From NCBI RefSeq assembly GCF_037055275.1, contig NZ_CP146343.1, forward strand, positions 964,501-1,028,500: 64,000 nt of DNA, in the 5' to 3' direction. Below, in pieces: positions 37,960-47,090 of this stretch (positions are counted from its first letter, which is position 1; every line of letters begins with the position of its first letter). The translations under genes and the position numbers were made by a program. The DNA is from Pseudomonas sp. ML2-2023-3. Lineage in GTDB: Bacteria; Pseudomonadota; Gammaproteobacteria; Pseudomonadales; Pseudomonadaceae. The notes beneath the pieces were generated by a model. It worked only from the letters and a program-made list of their open reading frames with translations. It searched no databases and was not told the DNA's origin.

Positions 37960-38868
37960 ATGCGCTTGCGTCATATCGAAGTGTTCCAGGCGATTCGCCA
38001 AACCGGGTCGGTGAGTGCGGCTGCCCAGTTGCTGCATGTCTCCCAGCCTGCGGTGAGCAAGGTGCTGCAACACGCTGAACAGCGGTTGGGGTTCCCGCTG
38101 TTTCTGCGGGTGCGCGGCAAGTTGCAGCCCACCCCCGAAGCGCTGTTGCTGGAGCGCGAAGTCGACAAGGTGACCGAGAGCCTGCAAGGTGTGCAGCGCC
38201 TGGCCGAAAGCCTGCGCCGTGAGCCGGGGCATCGTTTGCGTATTGGCAGCACGCCCGCGCTGGCGTTGTCACTATTGCCGCCGGTGATCAGCGAGTGGAC
38301 CCGTCGTTATCCCGATATCAACTGTGAACTGGCCAGCGCCCACAGCCGTGAGCTGGTGCAGAACCTGTTGATGCGCGAACTGGACGTGGCCCTGACCTTC
38401 AAGCTGCCCGATCATCCGGGGCTCAAGGCGCGGGCGCTGGCCCACGGTGTACTCGTAGCGCTGGCGCCGCGGGGTTACTGGGCGGATGAAAGCGAAGGCG
38501 TACCGCTCGCACTGGATGAGCTGGCGGACGCGCCGTTGATCGGGCTGAGCAGTGCCGATCCGCTGTTTGCCCGGCTGGACAGCTACCTGCAAGCAGTAGA
38601 GCCACCGCCGCGCATCAGCATCGCGGTGCAGACCTATTCGCTGGCGCGGGCGATGGTGGAGTCGGGTGCGGGGTTGGCGGTGATTGATCCGTTTACGGCG
38701 TTGGGTGCTTCACGGGCAAGCACCTTGATCCGGCCCTTGAGCCCGGCGCTGCCGATTACGCTGTACGCGGTGACCCGGGCGGACGAAGCCCCGGCGCATA
38801 CGCTGGAAGGGTTGCTGCAATTGTTCGCCGAGCGGGCCAGCGAGCAGTTGCAGCGGTTGGCGGGCTGA
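37960..38868 (+). CDS. LysR-family transcriptional regulator
   Basis: A 302-residue LysR protein with an N-terminal winged HTH (MRLRHIEVFQAIRQTGSVSAAAQLLHVSQPAVSKVLQ) and a two-lobed effector domain (RIGSTPALALSLLPPVI...). It is divergent from the dadA-ridA-binding protein operon, 108 bases away, the usual position of a LysR activator relative to its target. The inducer is probably the substrate of that operon, but is unknown. Confidence 0.93.
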   Translation: MRLRHIEVFQAIRQTGSVSAAAQLLHVSQPAVSKVLQHAEQRLGFPLFLRVRGKLQPTPEALLLEREVDKVTESLQGVQRLAESLRREPGHRLRIGSTPALALSLLPPVISEWTRRYPDINCELASAHSRELVQNLLMRELDVALTFKLPDHPGLKARALAHGVLVALAPRGYWADESEGVPLALDELADAPLIGLSSADPLFARLDSYLQAVEPPPRISIAVQTYSLARAMVESGAGLAVIDPFTALGASRASTLIRPLSPALPITLYAVTRADEAPAHTLEGLLQLFAERASEQLQRLAG

Positions 38869-38879
38869 TCAAACATCCG

Positions 38880-38980
38880 TGTAGCCGCTGCCGCAGGCTG
38901 CGATCGAGTCCAAAGGGTTCGCGTTTTTTCCAAGAGCGAAGGTCCTTCGGCCCTTATCGCAGCCTGCGGCAGCGACTACA
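38880..38980. repeat. REPIN-like inverted repeat, family A copy 6
   Basis: Family A arms with one mismatch (GTAGCCGCTGCC) and a longer centre. It lies between the convergent LysR and PQQ dehydrogenase genes. Confidence 0.88.
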
Positions 38981-38992
38981 GGTTATTTCCTG

Positions 38993-40984
38993 TTACTTGG
39001 GCAGTGCGTACACCACCACCTGGTCCCCTACCTGATCTTTCATGATCGAGTTGCCGCCCGCCACAAACGCCACATATTGTCGGCCTTTGTATTCATACAC
39101 GGCAGGGTTGGCGACGGCAGGGGCCATGACGATGTCCGACCACAGCTCTTTGCCGTCTTCCAGGGCATAGGCACGGACCTTGGCATCCATCGATGCACCA
39201 ATGAACACCACGCCACCTGCGGTCACTGCCGGGCCACCAATGGTCGGCGAGCCCATGTCTTCAGGCATGTACCAACCCCACTGCTGGACGGCGCCCATCG
39301 GACGACGCCATTTCACGTCACCGGTGCGCATGTCGATCGCCACGATTTCACCGAAAGGCGGTGCCCAGCACGGCATGCCTGCCCAGTTCTGTGCGTTGAG
39401 CAAACTCATGCCGTAAGGCGCGCCGATCTGTGGGTAGAAGCCGTTCTCGTTGCCTGCAGTTTTGGGTTGCTTGTCGTAGGAGGCGCGGTCCCACAGCTTG
39501 ATCATCTGCACAATGTGGGAGGTGTTCACAATGGCGACCTGGCTGACCGGATCAAACGCTACACCGCCCCATTGCACGCCACCGGCACTGTCCGGGTAGG
39601 CCAGTACGCCGTTGCCTTTGGTGCTGGGCGGCGAATACATGCCGTTGTATTCCAGGCCGTCCCACATTTTTGTGCACTGGCCAAAACCGACAATGTCGGC
39701 GATTTTCCAGATCGCCGGTTTTTTCGATTGATCCATCAAGGGTGCAGGCTTGGTCGGGAACGGTTGGGTTGGCGAGTACACCTCTCCAGCAGCATCACCC
39801 TGGGGTACAGGGCGTTCTTCAATCGGCCATACGTCCTCGCCGGTGCGGCGGTCAACGGTGAACAAAAAGCCCATCTTGGTCGCTTGCACCAGTGCTGCCA
39901 CGGGCTTGCCGTTGACGGTGATGTCCATCAGCGTCGGGGCCGAGTTGATGTCGTAGTCCCATATGTCGTGGTGAACCCACTGACGAGACCACACGACCTT
40001 GCCGGTGTTGATATCCAGGGCCGTGGTGGAAGTGCCCAGCGGAATCGGCTTGGTCCGGTTGCCGCCCCAATAGTTGGGTGAAGGCGAGGACACGGGGATA
40101 TACAGCAAGCCCAGCGCCGGGTCATACGACATGGCTGTCCAGATGTTGGCAGTGCCGGTTTTGCCTGCCTCTTCCTCGGGGATCGGCTTGAATTCCCACT
40201 CCAGCGCGCCGGTGCGGGCATTGAGGGCAAACAGTGAGCCCGGGGATTCAACTTCGTATTCCCAGTCTTTACCGGCCCAGCCCACGATCAACTTGTCACC
40301 GATGACGGTGGGTGGCTGCAACTGTGACAGCGGCCATTTCGCGTTCATGGTGTTCCATTGGTTGACGTCCACCACCCCGTTTTTGCCGAAGCCTTCGCAA
40401 GGCTTGCCGGTGTCGGCGTCTACCGCGTAGAGCTGCGCGGTCATGTTGCCCAGGTAGACGACCTTCTGGCAGGCCACGCCCGCTTGAGGGTTTTTTTCCT
40501 GCCAGTAGGCCACGCCACGTGATTTCAGCGCGGGCTGGGTTTCGGCGACCAGTTTCGACTTGGTGTCGTAGGTCCACTTTTCTTTGCCGGTCTCGGGCTC
40601 CAGGGCAATGATCCGGTAAAAAGGCGTGCCGACGTACAACGTGTCATTGGCAAAAATAGGTGTCGCGGACCAGACCGACGGCGGGATTTTGCCGGTGCCC
40701 GTGGACATGTCGCCGGTGAAGTATTCCCAGACCTTGGTCAGTTTGCCGACGTTGTCCTTGTTGATTTGAGTCAGGGGCGAATACTTTTGCGAGCTCAGTT
40801 GCCCGTGGAAACTGTCCCACTCCTTGCCGCTGGGGATCGGCAGTTTTGCGTCCTCGGCAGAGATGCTGGACGGTGCCAGCAAAGGCGGCGGGACGGTGTA
40901 GGTGTCTTGCGCGTGGACGCTGGAAACACCCGCCAGCAAGCACAAGGCCGGAGCTGTCAAAAACTGTTTTGTGATCGCGCTCAT
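38993..40984 (-). CDS. PQQ-dependent membrane-associated dehydrogenase, large subunit
   Basis: A 663-residue periplasmic quinoprotein with a signal peptide (cleavage near VHA-QDTY) and an eight-bladed propeller whose blades carry W-docking motifs. HHDIWDYDINSAP is typical of the glucose/quinate/shikimate dehydrogenase branch. Unlike Gcd it lacks an N-terminal five-helix anchor; that part is encoded separately by the preceding gene, which it overlaps by 4 bases. This split matches glycerol/sorbitol dehydrogenase SldA/SldB of acetic acid bacteria. Substrate is uncertain: polyol, quinate or sugar. Confidence 0.88.
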   Translation of the reverse strand: MSAITKQFLTAPALCLLAGVSSVHAQDTYTVPPPLLAPSSISAEDAKLPIPSGKEWDSFHGQLSSQKYSPLTQINKDNVGKLTKVWEYFTGDMSTGTGKIPPSVWSATPIFANDTLYVGTPFYRIIALEPETGKEKWTYDTKSKLVAETQPALKSRGVAYWQEKNPQAGVACQKVVYLGNMTAQLYAVDADTGKPCEGFGKNGVVDVNQWNTMNAKWPLSQLQPPTVIGDKLIVGWAGKDWEYEVESPGSLFALNARTGALEWEFKPIPEEEAGKTGTANIWTAMSYDPALGLLYIPVSSPSPNYWGGNRTKPIPLGTSTTALDINTGKVVWSRQWVHHDIWDYDINSAPTLMDITVNGKPVAALVQATKMGFLFTVDRRTGEDVWPIEERPVPQGDAAGEVYSPTQPFPTKPAPLMDQSKKPAIWKIADIVGFGQCTKMWDGLEYNGMYSPPSTKGNGVLAYPDSAGGVQWGGVAFDPVSQVAIVNTSHIVQMIKLWDRASYDKQPKTAGNENGFYPQIGAPYGMSLLNAQNWAGMPCWAPPFGEIVAIDMRTGDVKWRRPMGAVQQWGWYMPEDMGSPTIGGPAVTAGGVVFIGASMDAKVRAYALEDGKELWSDIVMAPAVANPAVYEYKGRQYVAFVAGGNSIMKDQVGDQVVVYALPK

Positions 40985-41355
40985 ATCGCGCTCCTTGTTG
41001 GCTTGCCGGCAAAGGTTTCAATGATCACACCCAGGGCGTAGATCCCCAGAACGGCGGCGGTCCACCAACCGTGCAGCAGGCATGCGGCAAACGTTGTTCC
41101 GATCACACCGACCCAGGCCAGGAAGAGGACGAAATTTCGCAGGCCTCCCGCCCTGGCTTGAGCCAGCACCACCCCCAGGACAAACAGCACAAACTCGGCC
41201 AGCATCGCCGTCATTGCCCCCCCGGAATCTGTCACCCCGGACAAGGGAGTGAAGAACCGCCAGGCGGTAATGCCCAGAGCAATCAATGCGGTGATGATCA
41301 TGATGTTGGCGCCCAGAGGGCGCCTGGGTGGTGCATAGGCAGCAGAAGTACTCAT
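40981..41355 (-). CDS. Small membrane subunit of the PQQ dehydrogenase (SldB-like)
   Basis: A 124-residue protein with about four hydrophobic helices (IMIITALIALGITAWRFF, AMLAEFVLFVLGVVLAQARA, NFVLFLAWVGVIGTTFAAC, WTAAVLGIYALGVIIE). It resembles the N-terminal membrane domain of glucose dehydrogenase and the SldB anchor, and probably docks ubiquinone for the downstream large subunit. The ATGA overlap shows tight co-translation. Its start at MSTSAAYAPPRR has GGGAACGGG upstream. Confidence 0.85.
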   Translation of the reverse strand: MSTSAAYAPPRRPLGANIMIITALIALGITAWRFFTPLSGVTDSGGAMTAMLAEFVLFVLGVVLAQARAGGLRNFVLFLAWVGVIGTTFAACLLHGWWTAAVLGIYALGVIIETFAGKPTRSAI

Positions 41356-41430
41356 CCCGTTCCCCTTTGTGTGTCATGCCTTAAGGCCTCAGGAACGTGA
41401 GTGTAGCCAAGGCGGGGAAAAACACCGGGA

Positions 41431-42690
41431 TCAGTGCGCGTGCTCAACCTCTACCGGCGCATCCTTGGTCACGTGCTTGACCAGTTTGCCGATGGTCAAA
41501 CCCTGGAACAGGATCGAGGACAGCACCACGATGTAGGTGATACTCAGGATCAGGTCACGCTCCGGGCCCAGTGGCAATGCCAGGGCCAGCGCTACCGAAA
41601 CACCGCCGCGCAGGCCACCCCAGGTCAGGATGCGGATGGTGCCCCGTGGCACGGTACGCCAGCGGCGCAGCAGGACAATGGCCGGTGCCACGGTCAAGAG
41701 GCGCGACAGCAAAATGGCCACGGCCAGAACGCTGGCCGCCAGCAAATGCAGCCATGAGAACGGCAGCAGCAACAGTTCCATGCCAATCAGCGCGAACAGC
41801 AGCGCGTTGAGCATGTCATCAAGCAACTCCCAAAAACCGTCCATGTAGCGACGGGTCATCTCGTTCATGGCCTTGTTACGGCCCAGATTACCGATGATCA
41901 GACCTGCGACAACCATCGCGATCGGCGCCGACACATGCAGTTCACTGGCCATGGCCGAGCCGCCGATCACCAGTGCCAGGGTCAGCATCACTTCGATCTG
42001 ATACTGCTCGATGCTCTTGATCATCCGGTACACCAGGTAACCGATCAAACCACCGAACACCACGCCGCCGATGGCTTCGTGAACAAACAGCATGGCCGTG
42101 GCACTCAGGCTCGGGGTTTCGCCCAGTTGCAGGATGCCGAGCAACACGGTGAACACCACAACAGCGGTGCCGTCATTGAACAGCGACTCGCCCACGATGG
42201 TGGTTTTCAGCGGTTTGGAGGCGTTGGCGGTCCGCAGTACACCCAGCACGGCAATCGGGTCGGTGGGGGAGATGAGTGCGCCGAACAGCAGGCAGTACAG
42301 AAAACTGATATGCCAGCCGAACAGGGCAAAAATCCAGTACGCCAGGCTGCCGATCACGGTGGTGGCGATCAGCACACCGACGGTGGCCAGCAGGCCAATC
42401 GGCCAGCGATAGCTGCGTACATCATTGATATTGACGTGCAGGGCGCCTGCAAACAGCAGGAACGACAGCATCCAGTTCATCAGCAGATCGCCGAAGTCGA
42501 TCTGGCCGATCAGTTCTTGCACGCGCTCTTCAAGGCCCGGATAACCGATAAAGCTCAAGCCTTGCAGCAGCAACGAAAACATTAGGGCAGTGACCATCAC
42601 GCCAATCGTCGGCGGCAGGCCGATAAAGCGGAAGTTCACGTAAGTCAGTAGTGAGGTCAGGCAGATAAACGCAGCAACAAGCTCAAGCAT
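41431..42690 (-). CDS. CPA1-family Na+/H+ antiporter
   Basis: A 419-residue integral membrane protein with about 12 helices. The conserved ISPTDPIAVLG and GESLFNDGTAVVVF motifs (ion-binding Asp in the ND pair) place it in the NhaP-type CPA1 family. It should exchange cytoplasmic Na+, Li+ or K+ for H+. It is monocistronic and divergent from the MAPEG gene. The 215-base divergent gap shows no strong regulatory motif. Confidence 0.93.
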   Translation of the reverse strand: MLELVAAFICLTSLLTYVNFRFIGLPPTIGVMVTALMFSLLLQGLSFIGYPGLEERVQELIGQIDFGDLLMNWMLSFLLFAGALHVNINDVRSYRWPIGLLATVGVLIATTVIGSLAYWIFALFGWHISFLYCLLFGALISPTDPIAVLGVLRTANASKPLKTTIVGESLFNDGTAVVVFTVLLGILQLGETPSLSATAMLFVHEAIGGVVFGGLIGYLVYRMIKSIEQYQIEVMLTLALVIGGSAMASELHVSAPIAMVVAGLIIGNLGRNKAMNEMTRRYMDGFWELLDDMLNALLFALIGMELLLLPFSWLHLLAASVLAVAILLSRLLTVAPAIVLLRRWRTVPRGTIRILTWGGLRGGVSVALALALPLGPERDLILSITYIVVLSSILFQGLTIGKLVKHVTKDAPVEVEHAH

Positions 42691-42905
42691 CCGGGATCCT
42701 GTGGTGGCGAGAATGAATGGAAACCCGATCAGTACGGGTTATGTTTGGATGCAGGCGCGGGCATCAGGGGCACATCCCCGGGGTGTGGCAAATGGGCGCG
42801 ATGTGCGAGGTCATTGACCACGCAGTTGCACTGAGGTTGCATGTGCGCACTGGCGCTGTAGCAGGCCACCCATACTCGTGTTGAAACTCTAAAAAGGAAA
42901 TTCCA

Positions 42906-43292
42906 ATGACGGTTGCCTTCTGGTGTGTGCTTATTGCCTTCTGTTTGACCTATGTGTGTACCGCTTTTGCCAAGTTCAGTGACGGCAAGTTCGGGCCCAA
43001 ACAAAACCATGATCCACGTACGTTTCTGGACAACCTTCAAGGCTTTGCCAAGCGTGCCCACAGCGCCCAGCTCAACAGCTTCGAAGTGACCCCGGCCTTT
43101 GCGGCGGCGGTGATCATTGCCGATATCGTAGGGAACGCCCAGCCCGTGACCATTGATGTGCTAGCGGTTCTGTTCGTTACCAGCCGCATGCTGTACATCA
43201 TCTGCTACCTGGCCGACTGGGCGATCCTGCGCTCCATCGTGTGGTTTATCGGCATGGGACTGGTGGTCAGCTTCTTTTTTGTGTCGATGTAA
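42906..43292 (+). CDS. MAPEG-family membrane protein
   Basis: A 128-residue protein with four predicted helices and the MAPEG pattern (FLDNLQGFAKRAHSAQLNSFEVTPAFAAAVIIAD, then RMLYIICYLADW). Eukaryotic relatives make leukotrienes or conjugate glutathione; bacterial members mostly lack assigned reactions. AAAGGAA stands before the ATG. It is alone, ending at a family B repeat. Confidence 0.9.
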   Translation: MTVAFWCVLIAFCLTYVCTAFAKFSDGKFGPKQNHDPRTFLDNLQGFAKRAHSAQLNSFEVTPAFAAAVIIADIVGNAQPVTIDVLAVLFVTSRMLYIICYLADWAILRSIVWFIGMGLVVSFFFVSM

Positions 43293-43312
43293 ACGCAAGC
43301 CAATAACCAATG

Positions 43313-43399
43313 TGTGGGAGCGGGCTTGCTCGCGATGCAGACAATCCGGTTTGCCTGATGCACTGCGGTGATGCCATCGCGAGCCAGCCCGCTCCCACA
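43313..43399. repeat. REPIN-like inverted repeat, family B copy
   Basis: Family B arms, one reading CGCGAGCCAGCCCGCTCCCA (one base different), between the convergent MAPEG and mltA genes. Confidence 0.9.
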
Positions 43400-43429
43400 A
43401 AGGTTTGGTTTCATTGCATGCAGGTGGTT

Positions 43430-44584
43430 TTACTGCGGCAGCGCCGCGCCTTTCGGCCATAGCAGCCAGATATTGCCCTTCTGCTTCATGTCGCCCGCAA
43501 TCTTCCCGGCTTCAGGGCCGGTGCCCACGAAGAAATCGGCCCGCACTTCGCCAGCAATGGCGCCACCGGTGTCCTGGGCGGCTACCGGGCGTACGATGGG
43601 CTGGCCATCAGCCTGGGTGGTCGACAGCCACAGCAGGCTGCCCAGCGGGATGACCTTGCGGTCCACCGCCACGCTGTAGCCAGCCGTCAGCGGCACGTTC
43701 AGCGAGCCGCGCGGGCCTTCGTTGCTGTCCGGGTTCTGGGTGAAAAACACGTAGCTCGGGTTGCTGGCCAGCATCTCGTGGACCCGTTGCGGGTGAGCCA
43801 TGGCCCAGGCGTGAATGGTGCCCATGGTCACGTCTTCTTTTTTCAGTTCGCCCTGTTCAACCAGCCAGCGGCCAATCGGTTTGTACGGATGGCCGTTCTG
43901 GTCGGCATAGCCGATGCGCAGCTGGCGGCCATTGTCGAGTTGAACCCGGCCCGAGCCCTGGATTTGCAAAAACTGCAGGTCCATCGGGTCGGTCAGCCAC
44001 GCCAGTACCGGTGCTTGCAGGCCTTTGCTGTTAATGGTCTCTGCGGTGTCGTAAGGCTTGAGCACACGGCCCTCAAGGCGCCCGCGCAGGCGTTTGCCTT
44101 TGAGCTCGGGGTAGATGCTGTCCAGGTTGACCACGATCAAGTCAGCCGGTACGCCATAGATGGGTACGTTGGCGGCCTGGGTCGGCTTGAGGCTGCCGGG
44201 GTAAACCGGTTCGTAGTAACCGGTGATCAGGCCGTCGCTGCTGCCTTCGGCCGAACGCAGGCTGTACACGTCGAGATGGGTTTGCAGGAAGTTGCTGATG
44301 TCGGCCACGCTCGGGCTGGCAGGCAAGGCGGCTGCGTCGCTGCACACGGAGCCCCAGTTGGGGTCGGCCTTGAGTCGGGTACAGGCGCTGCGCCATGAAG
44401 CAAAACCGCTTTGCAGGTCGCTGCCCGTCACTTCAGGCAGTGCGCTCCAGTCAGCCTTGCTGTAGGTCGTGTGGGGTTCTGGCTGAGTGGCATTCTTGTC
44501 GGCGTCCTTGTCGGTGCCGTTACATCCGGCCAGCAACAGGGCAACGGGCAACGCCCAGGCCAGAGGCTTGAAAAATGTGTTCAT
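43430..44584 (-). CDS. mltA: Membrane-bound lytic murein transglycosylase A
   Basis: A 384-residue outer-membrane lipoprotein (lipobox LLAGC, Cys near residue 21) that cleaves glycan strands to 1,6-anhydro-MurNAc. The MltA beta domain (GLITGYYEPVYPGSL) and the C-terminal 3D domain with VAAQDTGGAIAGEVRADFF carry the catalytic Asp. The start at MNTFFKPLAWAL is supported by GAAGGAA at good spacing; a longer frame to 44632 is rejected. Confidence 0.95.
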   Translation of the reverse strand: MNTFFKPLAWALPVALLLAGCNGTDKDADKNATQPEPHTTYSKADWSALPEVTGSDLQSGFASWRSACTRLKADPNWGSVCSDAAALPASPSVADISNFLQTHLDVYSLRSAEGSSDGLITGYYEPVYPGSLKPTQAANVPIYGVPADLIVVNLDSIYPELKGKRLRGRLEGRVLKPYDTAETINSKGLQAPVLAWLTDPMDLQFLQIQGSGRVQLDNGRQLRIGYADQNGHPYKPIGRWLVEQGELKKEDVTMGTIHAWAMAHPQRVHEMLASNPSYVFFTQNPDSNEGPRGSLNVPLTAGYSVAVDRKVIPLGSLLWLSTTQADGQPIVRPVAAQDTGGAIAGEVRADFFVGTGPEAGKIAGDMKQKGNIWLLWPKGAALPQ

Positions 44585-44712
44585 GGGTGAAATTCCTTCG
44601 AGGTTTGCCGAGGCCGGATAACCCTCTGGCAATCCTTGTATTCAATAGGGGTATTGGTCTTTGCAGGTGACGCGAGGATACTGGCGACCGATTTCCGTGA
44701 CCTGAAGCGACC

Positions 44713-45162
44713 ATGACTTTTAAACGATTGACTGTTGTTGTGCTGGCCTGCCTGACGTTGTCTGCGTGTGGCGGGGTGGATCCCGATTCGCCGCTGGGCC
44801 AGCGTAAAGCGATTTTCAAGCAGATGCTAAAGACCAGCGAAGACCTGGGGGGCATGTTGCGAGGTCGGATTCCCTTTGACGGTCCGCGCTTTACCGAAGG
44901 TGCCATCAAGTTGGACGCTTTGGCTCACGAGCCGTGGAAGCATTTCCCACAGGTTAAGGAGTCCGACCTGACCAGTGCTACCGATGATGTCTGGCAAAAG
45001 CAGGAGCGTTTTCAGCAACTGGCGCGCCAGTTGGAGGGCGCAACCGGTGAGTTGGTGATCGCCAGCCAGGTACAACCCTACAAAGCCAGTAACCTGACGC
45101 CTGCCGTGCAGAAAGTGGAAGACACCTGCAGTGCGTGCCACAAGGAATTCAGGAATCACTGA
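44713..45162 (+). CDS. Lipoprotein cytochrome c (class II-like)
   Basis: A 149-residue protein with a lipoprotein signal (lipobox LSACGG, Cys near residue 19), a helical body and a C-terminal haem motif CSACHKEFRNH. Placement of CxxCH at the very C-terminus is typical of cytochrome c' and c556-like four-helix proteins. It would be anchored in the periplasm. Redox partners are unknown. It is divergent from mltA. Confidence 0.9.
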   Translation: MTFKRLTVVVLACLTLSACGGVDPDSPLGQRKAIFKQMLKTSEDLGGMLRGRIPFDGPRFTEGAIKLDALAHEPWKHFPQVKESDLTSATDDVWQKQERFQQLARQLEGATGELVIASQVQPYKASNLTPAVQKVEDTCSACHKEFRNH

Positions 45163-45188
45163 GTAAAGATCAGCCGGTACCCGCCTTC

Positions 45189-45275
45189 TGTGGGAGCGGG
45201 CTTGCTCGCGACAAGCACGACTCGGGACTTCTGAATCACCGAGGTGCTGCCATCGCGAGCAAGCCCGCTCCCACA
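45189..45275. repeat. REPIN-like inverted repeat, family B copy
   Basis: Perfect family B arms (TGTGGGAGCGGGCTTGCTCG and complement) between the convergent cytochrome c and DUF1090 genes. Confidence 0.92.
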
Positions 45276-45297
45276 CAGGAGATCCGTATCGCGAGAC

Positions 45298-45693
45298 TTA
45301 TTTATCCAGCTGATCCAGCGCTTCTTGCAGTTCCTTGCGCGATTCGGCCAGCTTGTTTTTGCGTTTGTCGATTTTCTCCGGGTCGCCTTTCTTCATGGCT
45401 TTGTCCAGATCAGCCTGGCGCTTGCTCACTTCGTGCTTGGCTTCCAGCACCTTGTTTTCACGTTCCTTGCGCAGGCCCGCGTCAGTGCAGTGCTCGGTGA
45501 CTTCGCTCAGGGCTTTTTCCAGGCCCGCGACCTGGTTGCTGTTGCCGTGCGCGCGGGCCTGCTCAAGTTGCAGGGTGATGGCTTGTTTCTTGGCAGCGCA
45601 ACCGGTCAGTTCCGGCGCTGCGTCTGCGGCCATCAGAGGCGTTGCCAGCAGGCCGCAAACAGTCAACAGGGCGAGCGGTGAAAGTAATTTCAT
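45298..45693 (-). CDS. DUF1090 family periplasmic coiled-coil protein
   Basis: A 131-residue protein: signal peptide to about residue 22 (PLMA-ADAA), two Cys residues (GCAAKKQAI and HCTDAGL) that could form a disulphide, and a highly charged helical C-terminal half (ENKVLEAKHEVSKRQADLDKAMKKGDPEKIDKRKNKLAESRKELQEAL in outline) likely coiled coil. This fits the YqjC/DUF1090 family, whose role is not established. The Met at 45693 opens the signal peptide. Confidence 0.88.
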   Translation of the reverse strand: MKLLSPLALLTVCGLLATPLMAADAAPELTGCAAKKQAITLQLEQARAHGNSNQVAGLEKALSEVTEHCTDAGLRKERENKVLEAKHEVSKRQADLDKAMKKGDPEKIDKRKNKLAESRKELQEALDQLDK

Positions 45694-45830
45694 AAATGGC
45701 TCCATGACAAAAGATGACAATTAAATAAGGCTGAAAAAACGCCACGCAAGCGCGTTTCGGCTGATCCAAACCGTGGATGTTAGCAGCATCCGCAGGCAAG
45801 CAATCCGTCGAACGTTATCCATGAGCAGCA

Positions 45831-45863
45831 AAAAGCCCCGAACAGTCACCTGTCCGGGGCTTC
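45831..45863 (-). terminator. Rho-independent terminator after metK
   Basis: Read leftward, AGCCCCGGACAG pairs with CTGTTCGGGGCT and is followed by TTTTT, about 18 bases after the metK stop. Confidence 0.85.
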
Positions 45864-45880
45864 TGGTGCAGCAGGCTTAA

Positions 45881-47071
45881 TTACAAACCGGCGGCAGCGC
45901 GCAGCTCTTCAGCGCGGTCGGTACGCTCCCACGTGAACGTGGTGAAGGTATCGTCGCCAACGGTCTTGATCTGCGGCGTACGACCGAAGTGGCCGTACGC
46001 TGCAGTTTCCTGGTACATCGGGTGCAGCAGGTCAAGCATGGTGGTGATGGCGTATGGACGCAGGTCGAATACGTCACGTACCAGCTTGATGATTTTCTCG
46101 TCGGAAATTTTGCCAGTACCAAAGGTGTTCAACGAAATCGAAGTCGGTTGAGCGACGCCGATAGCGTAGGAAACCTGAATCTCGCAGCGCTCAGCCAGGC
46201 CGGCAGCCACGATGTTCTTGGCCACGTAACGACCGGCGTAAGCAGCCGAACGGTCAACCTTGGATGGATCCTTGCCCGAGAACGCGCCGCCGCCGTGACG
46301 GGCCATGCCGCCGTAGGTGTCAACGATGATCTTGCGACCGGTCAGGCCGCAGTCGCCCACCGGGCCACCGATGATGAACTGGCCGGTAGGGTTGATGTGG
46401 AACTGGGTGTCCTTGTGCAGCAGCTCGGCTGGCAGCACGTGCTTGACGATCAGTTCCATCACGCCTTCGCGCAGGTCGGTGTACGACACTTCAGGGTTGT
46501 GCTGGGTCGACAGCACGATGGCGTCGATGGCGACAACCTTGCCGCCTTCGTAACGGCACGTTACCTGGGACTTGGCGTCCGGGCGCAGCCACGGCAGCAG
46601 GCCGGATTTACGGGCCTGGGCCTGGCGCTGTACCAGTTGGTGCGAAAAGGTGATCGGTGCAGGCATCAGCACGTCGGTTTCGTTGCTGGCGTAGCCGAAC
46701 ATCAGGCCCTGGTCACCGGCGCCCTGATCTTCAGGCTTGGCACGGTCAACACCCTGGTTGATGTCAGGGGACTGCTTGCCAATGATGTTCATCACGCCGC
46801 AGGTAGCACCGTCGAAGCCGACGTCGGAGCTGGTGTAGCCGATGTCGGTGATCACGTCACGAACGATCTGCTCCAGGTCGACCCAGGCCGACGTGGTGAC
46901 TTCGCCCGCGATGATTGCTACGCCGGTTTTCACCAGAGTCTCGCACGCCACACGGGCGAACTTGTCTTCAGCAATGATGGCGTCCAGCACCGCGTCAGAA
47001 ATCTGGTCGGCGATTTTGTCCGGATGCCCTTCAGACACGGACTCGGAGGTGAAAAGGGAGTATTCGCTCAT
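45881..47071 (-). CDS. metK: S-adenosylmethionine synthetase
   Basis: MetK makes SAM from methionine and ATP. The 396-residue protein shows [17 protein letters not shown], the [10 protein letters not shown] nucleotide loop and [17 protein letters not shown]-loop-like motif, all intact. It is 19 bases downstream of the SahR-like regulator gene and shares its direction, so the two are likely one transcript, controlled by the operator at 48127-48150. Confidence 0.98.
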   Translation of the reverse strand: MSEYSLFTSESVSEGHPDKIADQISDAVLDAIIAEDKFARVACETLVKTGVAIIAGEVTTSAWVDLEQIVRDVITDIGYTSSDVGFDGATCGVMNIIGKQSPDINQGVDRAKPEDQGAGDQGLMFGYASNETDVLMPAPITFSHQLVQRQAQARKSGLLPWLRPDAKSQVTCRYEGGKVVAIDAIVLSTQHNPEVSYTDLREGVMELIVKHVLPAELLHKDTQFHINPTGQFIIGGPVGDCGLTGRKIIVDTYGGMARHGGGAFSGKDPSKVDRSAAYAGRYVAKNIVAAGLAERCEIQVSYAIGVAQPTSISLNTFGTGKISDEKIIKLVRDVFDLRPYAITTMLDLLHPMYQETAAYGHFGRTPQIKTVGDDTFTTFTWERTDRAEELRAAAGL

Positions 47072-47090
47072 CTCGACGGTTTCCTAATAT

